From contig CAAAJI010000067.1 in NCBI GenBank assembly GCA_900642245.1, positions 159,654 to 183,126 on the forward strand: 23,473 nucleotides of DNA, read 5' to 3'. Position numbers and translations under genes: made by a program. This document shows positions 1 through 9,600 of the stretch, one piece after another; position 1 is the first letter of the stretch, and each line of letters begins with the position of its first letter. Source of the DNA: Fragilaria radians (Eukaryota > Bacillariophyta > Fragilariophyceae > Fragilariales > Fragilariaceae). The notes under the pieces are model-generated. The model ran no database searches and had not been told where the DNA came from. It saw nothing but the letters and a program-made list of their open reading frames with translations.

Positions 1-8
1 AATTACTT

Positions 9-1627
9 TTAAAACCGCATCATTGGATCCCAGGTCCATAAATTGGTAAGCCATTTTTCTCCACGACGGACGGGTACAGAAGCATGTTGAGATCGCTCGT
101 CCATATTTCCATCCGGTAGGAGCGAGTAGAACAAAACTGCCTTTCCAATTTCGGGTACAACACGAAGCTCATCCTTTGTTTCGGCATTGAGCCAACGAGG
201 GAACGTCGTTTCTCCTCCTTCCATACCCTCATTTAGGTAGAAAAGTATAGTCGCAAAGCGCATAGGTTGTCCTTCGATAGCTGCAGGGACTGTAAAGTCA
301 TGATGCGGCGTATACTGTTGTCCAATAGCGTAATGGACAAGTTGTAATTGTTCGGCATTGGCCGATTTGGTGGCAAGATGAGACATTTCTTCTGGTAGTC
401 TCTGACGTAAGTATGCTTCATCGATCTGCATCAAGTCTGCCGAACGGCGATACAAGGCATCAATGATGGGGGACCTGCCGCGCTTGACCCATGTATTACG
501 GGACGTTCGAGTATCGTCATCTTTTCGATCCTCGCCTTCCGTACCGGCCTTGGTGGCTGATTGATGAAGGGTCATACCCGTGGCTAATTTCATAATGTGA
601 TCGATTTCAACCTTGGATAAGAAGTTGGAAATTTCCAAAACGCGAGGAGAGCAGGAAAGAACAGTCAATGTCAAATTGAGAAATGGTTCTGGCTGACGAA
701 AAGCTTCCATGACTAGCTTAGATTCTGCCTTGGGGATTATTTCAGTCAAAAGTTCAGGCGGTGGAAGCTCAATAAAGTGTGTCTCTCGAGTGATCAGTGT
801 ATGTTGTTGACCAAAGTATTCGGCAGGCCACATAGGATGCAAAGGTCGAGGACGTAGTGGATAGAGACTAAGATAATCAATACCGGTCGCAGCCTTATAT
901 TGCTTGGAAAACTCAAGATTATTCTTTTGCAGAAAATAGTCATCGGTTTCCTCCTCTGTCAAGTCGGAAAGGGATAACTGACCTGATTCAATAGGATCAT
1001 AGACATATAGCACTTGATCCGCTGTGACGACCCACTTATGGAGGATTTGATCATCCGAATATTTTGATTTTACCAAAAACACATGACCTGGAAAAGTTGC
1101 TGTCGCTGCTGATTCGAATGGATTGGTTTCGGCAATATATACATCCGAATTACGATTCCCTGAGGACCTGATAAAATTTCCATGCATATGAGTAGGTGTT
1201 ATGTTGTATGATTAGCATGTGTGAGTCTCTGAGGTGTCTCATGTCGCCAATGCGAACCCAAACGTAAAAACATGGGATCTCCTTCTCGCGTTTTGATTGT
1301 AATGTATACTTACCAATAAATTCGTATAGGATTGGGACTTAGATTAATGAATTTCCCAAATTGACCATTGAATTTGGGTGCAACAGCTTTGCGACTGAAG
1401 GGTTTGTCACCATAAAACGTTGACACATCCGGTGGAATATAGGCCAAAAATGTTTCATTCTCTCCATACCCTAAATCGATAGAAATTTCTTTCAAATTCG
1501 GGTCTTGATAACAGTGGATATCATTCCATGAACATGTTTCATCATCTTGTTGGTTGACTTGGTCCCCGGAACAACCGAGAAACAATACCGACAGAAATGT
1601 ATAAAGTTTCAATAACTTGAAAATCAT
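9..1627 (-). CDS. Prolyl 4-hydroxylase, two exons, signal peptide
   Basis: Iron- and 2-oxoglutarate-dependent dioxygenase that hydroxylates prolines in secretory proteins. Exon 1 is 1314-1627 and exon 2 is 9-1167. The 146-nt intron has donor GTAAGT at 1313 and acceptor TCAG ending at 1168; it splits a Trp codon (TG|G), so the phase fits. The product is 490 residues. It opens with a hydrophobic signal peptide (about residues 1-20), then a region ending in FINLSPNPIRIYW that is typical of algal members. The catalytic domain at the C-terminus shows the iron ligands H393-x-D395 (in YTPHHDF) and H466, with K476 (GEKW) for 2-oxoglutarate. The start chosen is the ATG at 1627; an in-frame ATG at 1735 would add 36 residues ahead of the signal peptide and run into the divergent gene. 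Family assignment is firm; the substrate is not known. Confidence 0.9.
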
Positions 1628-1714
1628 CGTTTTCCCTGAAATATCAAAAATGATGAACACGAACCCGTAGGACTCGGCTTCGCAGGATAGTCCAGTGTTC
1701 CCATTAAAAAAAAT
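1628..1714. promoter_or_regulatory. Shared divergent promoter region
   Basis: The start codons of the prolyl 4-hydroxylase (minus) and the RNA methyltransferase (plus) are only 87 bp apart, or 141 bp if the methyltransferase begins at its third in-frame ATG (1769). Both 5' leaders and both promoters must therefore fit here or overlap coding sequence. I see no clear TATA box or other known element; the assignment rests on gene spacing only. Confidence 0.5.
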
Positions 1715-2740
1715 TTGTCGTCTGAAAAAATGCATAGTACAACTGCGCTTGGAAGGTGTGTCATAAAAATGGACAATTCACCCACAACACATTCACAAAA
1801 TCCTCCTCCCACGACAACATTACTTGATGAGAGTAACAACAGTATTAATAATACACCTTCTATTTACTTGATACTCGAGAATCCTCGTAAAACTTGCAAT
1901 TGGGGTCCAGTGTTACGTTGTGCTGCAGCCTTTGCCGTCACACAAGTTATCTGGGTGGGATACTCGACGTGCAATACAGAAGGTTCCCATGGTGCCGCAT
2001 CACATGTGTCACAAATTGCCTTTCCTGTTCTATCACAGGCAATATCGTATGTTCGGGGAGAATCATCATCATCATCATCATCATTCATGACCAACTCGGA
2101 ACGTGCCGACAACAATAATGCCAACAACAACGACGACAACAATTATCCGACGATAACAAAATCCATAGTACAAACGACTCAGATTCTAGGAGTTCTATGT
2201 CATGGTGGCGGAGGTGCATCACATCAAAGTCCACAATCTGTAATTCTTGATTCATCCAATCAAACACATTGCTGTGTGAATGTATCTGAGATTGATCCAA
2301 CAACGACAACAAACACTGATTTCCCTCCATCTTATCCTGTTCGACATCATCCCATATTTTCTTCCTCTCATTCAAGTCTTGGATCTCTTGCAATTATTCT
2401 AAGTAAGGATGCCTTGGGATTGCCATTTGCATTAGCATCTGTCTGTGATTCTTTTGTACATATTCCACATGTTCCACTTGATGATAGAATACTTTGGCCA
2501 TTGGATCTTCCATCAAGTCTTTCAATTGTCTTACATCGCTTACGACAATGGGCTCCATATCCGGAACGAAACTCTCATGGGCATAAATTTCACGTGGAGA
2601 CACATCGTTCCGTTCTTCAACAAGGACAACACTCTCGTCAACGGCATCATCCACCATCCTTGGAAAAAGATGAAGAAATTTTGGATTCCGATTTATTGGA
2701 AAATTTCTTTTCTCTAGATGTAGATAACCACGACTACTAG
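1715..2740 (+). CDS. SpoU/TrmH-family RNA 2'-O-methyltransferase, divergent
   Basis: Probable SAM-dependent 2'-O-methyltransferase of the SPOUT (trefoil-knot) class acting on tRNA or rRNA. Up to 341 residues from a single exon. Family marks: N62-x-G64-x3-R68 followed by AAFAVTQVIWVG (motif I), GSHGAASHV near 90-98, LGLPFALASVCDSFVHIPH (motif II region, about 233-251), and SIVLHRLRQWAPYPERN near 270-286, as in plant and algal TrmH-like proteins. Two catalytic-core motifs look eroded: the usual G-N/S-E-G before GL reads SKDALGL, and the usual SLNV-x-A before SIVLH is missing. Residues 115-145 hold Ser and Asn/Asp runs, the former from a TCA repeat. The start could be 1715, 1730 or 1769; the last (MDNSPTT) leaves more room for a promoter. 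A likely AATAAA signal lies at 2804. Activity is uncertain because of the degraded motifs. Confidence 0.75.
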   Translation: MSSEKMHSTTALGRCVIKMDNSPTTHSQNPPPTTTLLDESNNSINNTPSIYLILENPRKTCNWGPVLRCAAAFAVTQVIWVGYSTCNTEGSHGAASHVSQIAFPVLSQAISYVRGESSSSSSSFMTNSERADNNNANNNDDNNYPTITKSIVQTTQILGVLCHGGGGASHQSPQSVILDSSNQTHCCVNVSEIDPTTTTNTDFPPSYPVRHHPIFSSSHSSLGSLAIILSKDALGLPFALASVCDSFVHIPHVPLDDRILWPLDLPSSLSIVLHRLRQWAPYPERNSHGHKFHVETHRSVLQQGQHSRQRHHPPSLEKDEEILDSDLLENFFSLDVDNHDY

Positions 2741-3435
2741 TAATGGAAGAGACCAAAGAAATGCATATTTTGTGCCATTTAGAAAAGTTCACAGATTTGA
2801 TACAATAAATTCAGTTTTTAAATTTGATATCCAAAACATTTACTAGGATCAATGAAAGCCTTACATCTTCAATCAGGTTTAAATCCATACTGCAAAGTAG
2901 TTATGCAACTCTATAGTTTTATATCTCTCCAACGTATGGAAAAAATATTACTGTAAATTAAGAACATTTGCTGATACGAAACCACTTTAAAAGCAACTAG
3001 ATCAAAACAACCAGAATTTTGAAGTGGTCCACAAGAGGTTAATGGTATCAGCCACGATGGATATTTCTTGGAAATATCTGAGATCAAGGTTTGAGAATGA
3101 TTTATATCAATTGACTATGTTTGAAAAAAGAATCCCCTCTTTCCAATAGGTCAAAGAGAAAGGCGTTAATCAGCTGTAACTAAAATATTGTTCTAATTAT
3201 TGCACCATTACTAAATGTCAAGTTGCACAAAAGTACTAGCTTTCCAGCAAAGAGTGATACAGTGCTGCGGTAAAGGTAACATTTGAAACGATGTTATGCA
3301 CCTTTCGAGGCAGTTTGTTATGTGCCCAAAGGAAAATTATGGTATTAAAACAATTCTTGAAATCAAAACTTCTTTCGATCACAAATTGTCAATCATAATG
3401 TACATTGACCTTTTGATCCAAATGCATCCAATAAA
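2741..3435. other. AT-rich intergenic DNA
   Basis: No long open frame, RNA gene or clear repeat is visible. It holds the probable AATAAA polyadenylation signal of the methyltransferase at 2804-2809. The distal part may include unrecognisable sequence from the copia relic that follows. Confidence 0.5.
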
Positions 3436-3664
3436 AATGAGAAAGCCAAGATATTAAACCTGGTATTATTTCTCAATCTATCTATAAAGATTAAAAATCC
3501 TAATCAAGGAGATTGGAAGGGGAAAACTATACTTAAATGATGATTTACTATCAAAAAGTATATCGACGAAGCAATTTATTGAGGCCCAAGGCCATGAAGT
3601 TACTGGAAGGATATATTACAACAATCAAGAATCATTGAAATTAGAGATCTGTAGAAATTGTTAA
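3436..3664 (+). pseudogene. Ty1/copia pol relic C (RNase H region)
   Basis: Decayed copia polyprotein. Two blocks survive. At about 3436-3540 the frame reads NEKAKILN, LVLFLNLSIK, then NPNQGDWKGKTILK, matching the segment just after the reverse transcriptase in diatom-type copia elements (K-LLFL-KR-RPD ... PD-DDWKKLKR). At 3563-3664 it reads STKQFIEAQGHEVTGRIYY then NNQESLKLE, matching the conserved RNase H C-terminal block (T-FLEAQGY-V ... ILYQDNQS-I-LEKNG). The RNase H core expected between them (VDASFAVH-type) is deleted, and a stop ends the second block. The motif wording differs from the two copia relics further on, so this is a different family. Confidence 0.6.
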
Positions 3665-4074
3665 GAATTTCTATTTCATGCAATTGCCCTAACAAACATT
3701 TTATGGATAAGGATTTGGAGAACATCATTTGCGCAAATGAGTTACATTAATAAATCAGTTATGTGTGAGAGCGAGAGAAACAACAAGAGAACAAATGCAG
3801 AATAACCTACAATAAAGAATAGGTTTGTTCATAAATCTATCTTTCATACACTAGATTCAAGATACCTCTGCTCCAGATTCACAGCAGAAAGACTTGTTCT
3901 GACATATTTGTAAATGCATAAGTCGTAAACCATGACTGCAGACAAACACACAGATCAATAAGCGTGATTGAGTTTTCAGCAAAGAAAGAGGACTGTCATA
4001 AGTGATCGAAAGGATTTAGTTCGTGTTTGTTAATTCGTTCAAATCAAAGATGTTTATAATTTTCTTTCCTTCAT
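3665..4074. other. AT-rich intergenic DNA
   Basis: No gene recognised. There may be faint continuation of the copia relic just after 3664, but no motif can be defended. Confidence 0.4.
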
Positions 4075-4517
4075 CCGTTTCCTTTTTGATTTCATCATGG
4101 GTCTTTGAAATTGTGAACCAACAAAGGAGAATAATCAAACCAGAATTGATCTCAATCTTGACGCAAAAGTGTCCATTTGAATGGACATATTGGCAGCCTC
4201 ACCAAGCTTGATTGCAAGAAGTTGTTTAAGTGTAAGCACAATCACCAATCACACAAAACAGACCAAATAATGTCTCAATCAGTTTTGAGAGGCTGCACAT
4301 TTTTGCTACATTACCTGCTTAAGAGATTAATTGGTTTGATTGGATATACTATTTTTAATCCTTTTGAATGCACAATTTGTTCTAGAATATATCCAGCAAA
4401 ATAATGAATTGTAAGGAAAATAAACCAACCAATATCAACAATAAAGTTAAATGTTTGTTCACAAGCAAATACTCCATTAACATTGTAGCAGAATATTGCA
4501 AATAAATTTGTCATCAT
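4075..4517 (-). pseudogene. Probable DDE-superfamily transposase relic
   Basis: Read on the minus strand, 4311-4517 is open for 68 codons and contains CYNVNGVFACEQTFNFI, resembling the YGLNVQAVCD---RF segment of DDE_Tnp_4-type (Harbinger-like) transposases. About 60 bp further on the same strand carries VIGDCAYT, the hallmark V-GD-AYTL around the second catalytic Asp, then after stops FCVKIEINSGLIILLCWFTI, resembling FN--LSQLRIRIEM-FG-L---WRIF. The order and spacing of the three blocks fit that family. Frameshifts and at least two stops make it non-functional. The N-terminus with the first catalytic Asp and the terminal repeats are not visible. The call rests on motif resemblance only. Confidence 0.45.
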
Positions 4518-5381
4518 GAAATTCTTAACGGAAAAAATGACATATATTGTTGTGAAACATCTTGGCAGGCACCATTATTGACAACAAAAGACACAAGCAT
4601 TTTTTTGCCAAAAACTAACATGAACAACATACCTGCTATGTCAATGAAGAATGACATACCTTTGAGTTAAGTTTGTTAAAATAATGCCTAACAACATTAC
4701 TGCAATAGGCTAAGAGATGTGTGGGTATACCAACACTGGAGAAGTGCAAGTGATTATTAGTACATAATAAATAATACCAGAATCAATATTCTTATATTTA
4801 CTCATCTAAATCTAGAATATGTTACATATTTAACTTTCTTTCTATACCTTCCAAACAAAATGTTATTAGAACCAGGAAGCTCTTATCAAAATCTATGCGA
4901 CAATTTTCACAGAACGAACGAGTCAATATCCAGCCAATCAAGTCGGCCGAAACCTTTGACGAATAACATCAACCCATACATACCATACGTACGTCAACTC
5001 TGAATCAGTGAAAGCATCGCTACTTACAAAAACATCACGTAAAAAATATACACATGTACACCTAAAAAATACAGGAACCATGAAGCCGTCGCCTCGCGAA
5101 ATAGCAAGTGGCTTCGTTGTAAAACGTAAATCACCGTATTCTCACAATATGTATAGCATCCATACTTAATAGTTAGGTCCTCATATGCCAAGTTATATCA
5201 CTATAACACACCAATCATGAGCGGAGCGACAAGAGCGAAGCTACGGCCTTATGTGGTTTATGGAAAAGCGGGTTGGAAAAGCATTGAACTGGATGATCTT
5301 GTCCTATAGGAGTGGTACTTGTTTATCAGTCTTTCTGCTCAGGTAAATTTAGAAGAAAAAGAATTAAAAAGGAGACAATAT
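4518..5381. other. Intergenic DNA with a GC-richer patch
   Basis: No gene recognised. About 4905-5310 is visibly richer in G+C than its surroundings and holds two short ATG frames (5081-5170, 29 codons; 5217-5309, 30 codons). These are too short and lack recognisable motifs. They could be remnants of exons or part of a non-coding transcript. Confidence 0.3.
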
Positions 5382-5733
5382 TGAACTTGTCCATCTTGAA
5401 GCGCAGCTTATTGTTGAGTACAGAGGACAGATTCATGAGAAATGGATGAAGATGATCAATCAATATTACAATTAATGGGTCATTTAGAGCTCTAAAGCAT
5501 TGCATTCGCCATGCATTCCATTGTTTAGAGCTCCGGATTTAGGAAATCACAAGCGTTTTGAGAAATTGACGCAACTACGTTCCATGAGGACGAGAATTGG
5601 TCATCTTTTTTCATGCTGCCGTGACAAAAGCAAACCGTCATTTATTGTAATAGCCATTGATCACCTCAATGCATTTTTTTGAACCTGTCCTCTGTAATCA
5701 ACACTAACATACGTTTCAAGATGGAAAAGTTCA
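5382..5733. repeat. 49-bp imperfect inverted repeat pair
   Basis: The left arm (5382-5430) and the reverse complement of the right arm (5685-5733) match at 42 of 49 positions; both start TGAACTT and end TACAGAGGACAG on the same sense. The spacer is 254 bp and contains the palindrome TTTAGAGCTCTAAA (5483-5496), half of which recurs at 5524-5533. Each arm, read outward-in, encodes a similar peptide (D-N-E-L-HLE------YRGQ). The pair may therefore be two inverted copies of a coding fragment rather than true transposon ends. No clear target-site duplication flanks it. A MITE-like element is the alternative. Confidence 0.6.
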
Positions 5734-7290
5734 TTATCCTATACTTTTCGATTGCTTACGGAAGCATTCTCAAAATGCTTTGCAAAAAATGAATGGATTA
5801 ATGATGGTGGCAAATACCCAACGGGAGATAAGGATTGTGATTTCTGCAGTTTTGTCCCTTAGTATTAAAGTCACCTTTAAATAAAAGGGAACTAGAGCAT
5901 TATATAGCTCAACTGAATGAACGTGATGAATGAACAGAGATGTCTACTGCTACCTGCTCTTAATGACAAAAGTAAATACTTGATGCCGATGATGGAGCAA
6001 TACCAACTTCTTCAGTGATTGATTATCAGATACCATTAAATCTTGCTTGTATCAATTTTCAACATCCAAGTTCTATTGAATACTCTCACTTTGGTTTAAC
6101 TCAAGACATAATGCTTTATAAGGTATTCATCCTAAAGTACCTTGATCTGCCTTATTTTCTAGCATACATTTTGTTCTTAACTAATCAGCAGCAGCTGAAT
6201 TGACTGTATTACATTTGCATTGTTGCATTTAGCTTCTGTTGCCATGTATTGCCATTTGATTCCTGCTAACTTTTCAAGCATTACTTTTTAGTAAGAGTAA
6301 TCTTGCAAAAAATCAGCAGTCAACTTGTACAGCATGTAATGCCCACCTAAATTTGCATTGTAGTTCAAAGCAACTAAATTGCTGGACGCTTCCTCTGTGC
6401 AGGTAACATAAAACTAATTCACAAGACAGAAACTAATTCCCTTTTAACTATAATTAAAAGAAAAAGGCGAGTCACGCCCCACTTCCAACAGAAACAATAC
6501 ATCCCATCACCAAACTGCAGCAGTTACTGTGGCAGTAGAAAAATACTAGCAAAAAGCAAGGAGTACTCAATAGTTGTTATTTGTTAAATGTTGCGTGAAA
6601 TCAAAAGCTCTTGAAGATCTTAGAGATTTTGATGAATGTCAAGAAATCAATCTAAATGAAATTTGGTGACTTCAAGTAAATTATGGTTGAGTTTACTTAC
6701 TTACTTGAATATACAACAAGGCCCCTTAATGAATGAATGGGCAATGCTGTACTTTTTTTAACCCTCAAAACAAAAGATTGTTAATGCAAATGTAAGTGCA
6801 TCCAAGAGAAACTACCATCAATTAGACTAATTACTTTACAAAATTAGAATTAGAACAAGATGAACAGGCCTATCAATAGAAGATATCATACTGCTTGGAT
6901 GTTTTGTTTTTGTTTAAATAAAATTAGAATGTTTGCTTTGGTATGCAGTTAAAGGTGCCTATTAGGTAACTTGTGCTATTCAGGTAAAGTTGTTAGAACC
7001 ATTATTTTTGCTTTTGGATTATATGATGAAAAATACTTGCTGTAGCAAATGAAAGTTAAAGTACCTGCTAGAATTAACAGAACAATTCAAGAAATATGAG
7101 GAAGATTTGAGAGCATATTTGATGTTAAAATGCTGATTCTATCCTGACCCATCGAGAATTATTGAGGAACAAGATTCAGGAAGAGATTTGGTAGTTGGAA
7201 ATGCGGATATTGCATTGAATGCACTTGATTTGGTGCTAAGAAAAAACCCAAAAAATCGGAGTTACCTAACGGTCGAAATTGCAAGGTATG
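5734..7290. other. AT-rich intergenic DNA
   Basis: No recognisable gene. One open stretch at 5985-6203 (plus) has no known motif. Another, 7061-7327 (plus), is open apart from one TGA and reads through VVGNADIALNALDLVLRKNP; its composition looks coding, but I cannot place it in any family. It ends next to the copia relic that follows and could be a degraded upstream part of it or unrelated host sequence. Confidence 0.4.
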
Positions 7291-8202
7291 GAAGCTTTAA
7301 ACAAAACAATCTGCAGGCTTGTTAAAAGTTTAAGAAAATTTTATGATAAATTTGTGTCTGCTTTAAATTAAATTGATTTTGTTGGGAATTCAGTAGATTC
7401 GTGCCTTTGAATAAAGTACTATAATCATGAGTGCTATTACCTTGATGATTGGAATCGAATCTAATATTGATGATTTTAGTGAATAAATGTGATTTTAGAT
7501 CTTTGAGTTGCAGAATTTTCGTGAATTATGAAAACAGGACGATATCTGTCATGCAACCACATTTAATCAAGAAATTGAAAGAAAAATTTGGTAATGGAGT
7601 TAACAATTGGAGTACTTATGGAACACCTGGATCCCCACGCATTGACATTGTAAGGCCACGTGACAACATTGAAAGGAGGGATCGCAAGCACGATACAGAT
7701 CAGGTGTGGGCATGTTGCTGTTTTAAAATAAATGCTCAAGTCCAGATTTGTCAGGAGCTAGTAATGAAGTTAATAACGAAATGTTGAGAGTTATGAAATT
7801 TGCAATTAACGGATAAAAGGAAATGATGGGATCAAGCTTCAAACTGCAATAGTGATTGGGCTGGTGATGCAGGGACAAGGATAGCGTAGCGGAATTTATC
7901 ATATACTTACTTGTTGTGCCTATTTGTTTGAGATCAAAGGGCCAGGAAAATATGACAATTTCGAGCAATGAAGAGGATTGCGTAGTTATTCTGAAGCAAG
8001 AAGCTAATTGGTATTAAAGGTAAGATATTGAGAATTCAAAATCGGGAGTACAAACTAGACACATCGAAACAAGATACCATTTTGTTCGCGAACATATCGG
8101 AGACGGATTTAGTGTTTACAAAATTGTGCAAGAATGCTGCACACATTTTTATTTAAACTGTAAGCAGGGATAACTATCATGAACATATGTGTAAACTCTT
8201 GG
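7291..8202 (+). pseudogene. Ty1/copia relic A: reverse transcriptase to RNase H
   Basis: C-terminal half of a copia polyprotein in order on the plus strand, broken by frameshifts and stops. Recognisable pieces: NKTICRLVKSLRKFYDKFVSAL (about 7300; the KTIYGLVQSARQF reverse-transcriptase block), FVGNSVDSCL, then SCRIFVNYENRT and QPHLIKKLKEKFG (7550-7596), GTPGSPR (7622), GVGMLLF and SPDLS (7701-7755; the YRSGVGMLLYL--SRPD block), MLRVMKF (7783), SDWAGD (7854), YLL-VPIC-RSKGQ, SSNEE (SSSEAEY region), TRHIETRYHFVREHIGDGF (8056-8112) and DNYHEHMCKLL near 8170-8202. The catalytic YVDD box is lost. Gag, protease and integrase are absent upstream, so it is 5'-truncated. Long terminal repeats could not be identified. 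Confidence 0.8.
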
Positions 8203-8433
8203 GATGAAAAGAAAGGTGATTCGATTGGTTGAAAATTGGAGATATGAAGGGTATTGAAGAATTTCCCTAATATTCTCAATCCAAAAAAGGATTAGATTTT
8301 AGTTAAGGAAAGTGATTGGCAATTATATATGTGAGAACAATAATGTGAACTTCTATACTTTATTAATCGCTCTAATAAAGTACTTTAGCAATTGTACATT
8401 TTTTTAGATTTTAACAAATCATAAAGGCAACAC
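8203..8433. other. Junction between opposed copia relics
   Basis: About 230 bp separate the 3' end of plus-strand relic A from the truncated integrase end of minus-strand relic B. It should hold whatever remains of relic A's 3' long terminal repeat. The only visible structure is the palindrome AAAGTACTTT near 8379. Confidence 0.4.
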
Positions 8434-9600
8434 TTGTCAGTCTTGTTTTACCAATGGAGAACACTTCACATATATCAAATGTTCCATCATAACCATATGC
8501 GTTTCCAATCAGTCGAATCAATTAGGTTGCTAGTATTAATCATTATTTATCACTGGAAGCTAAACTCAACAACTGTTGCCGCAATATCATTAATAATGAT
8601 ATCATCTTGATCCCAGTCACAAAACCGTTCTTTGAGTCAAAAAATGCCGTACAGAAATGTCATGTATCCTTTCATCAGCTTGATTCTCTCACCAGCGTTG
8701 CCTAGAATGAAGCTATGCTTGAAAGTCTTTTCAATGCTGAATAGATTTACCCATAAGTCCGGTGCGTACTTACATCCTGGAGCGTGATGAAAAAATTCTC
8801 ACCATTTTTCTGTAGAGTCTCACACCGATTTTCTTCACAATCATGACATAACTGTTACAACCGTCATTTCCTTGGAATTCATGATGTATTTGCTTGAGGC
8901 GCCATTGCAATAGTGGCAGGAGGCTTCACAGTCACCGATTCAAATATATTGTCAATGTCTTCAATTTTTGTTATTGAATAAAATACCGCATCTGTCATAC
9001 CTGCTACGCCATTTTCCTAAGCCACTAGAATTTGTTTCACCCAGTTTCTTCATCAGTTTGAAAAAATTTGCTTTCAGATGATCATGATGTGTACAATAAT
9101 TTCAAACATCATGATTTTTATCATCTTAACCTTGCGTTGACTTGGAATGCGCTGTTTTGCGGCCAACTTTGACACAGCTTCTACTTAGTGCCTTTTCTTC
9201 TCCTAAATCATCATTTAACTTCGTTGAAAGTCTTTCATATTGCAAGTTCATTTCTTCCTTAAGATTTTCAATAGATAATGGATTTCTCTACAAGTGCAGT
9301 GTTGCCATCTTCAAATTCTTTATTTTTGCAACTCTTGACAATTCCAAAAGCAATCTTCCCATTGCAACTGCTTATATCCATAGAGAGTATTAATTCTGAG
9401 AGGGTAATTTCAATGAGTTGAATAGCTCTCATCAATTTCTTTCCTAACTCTATCTTCTTGTTTCTTACTTCAAAGCTCTACCTTTCCTACCAGAGAATCC
9501 TTGATCCCTGAATGTTTAGCTTTGATTAAACGCCTTGCACTCCAACTTGGCCTCTCTTTTCTGCACTAAAATCCGTCATTTCACAACGGATCAACTAAGG
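8434..9600 (-). pseudogene. Ty1/copia relic B: gag, protease, start of integrase
   Basis: N-terminal half of a copia polyprotein on the minus strand, several frames. In order from 9600 downward: RLIKAKHSGIKDSLVGKVEL (about 9536-9477), ELILSMDISSCNGKIAF and KSCKNKEFEDGNTALV (9396-9287; gag core), EEMNLQYERLSTKLNDD (about 9265-9215) leading into EEKAL, two eroded zinc-knuckle regions (the second C--H--DHLKA--FKLMKKLGE near 9095-9050), DCEASCHYCN (8932-8903; the protease D-S/T-G-A-S block with Gly changed), YAPDLWVNLFSIEKTF (8770-8720), and NAYGYDGTFDICEVFSIGK (8502-8446; the GAG-pre-integrase C--C region). The rest of integrase, reverse transcriptase and RNase H are missing. It resembles the family of relic A but runs in the opposite direction. 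Confidence 0.75.

Noticed and set aside
1628..1735. Longer N-terminus for the prolyl 4-hydroxylase from the ATG at 1735
   Set aside because: It would place 36 residues in front of a good signal peptide and overlap the divergent gene.
4311..4517. Short membrane protein or ion-channel S1-S2 fragment
   Set aside because: The neighbouring VIGDCAYT and KIEINSGLI blocks on the same strand fit a DDE transposase better, and this frame matches the segment expected just before them.
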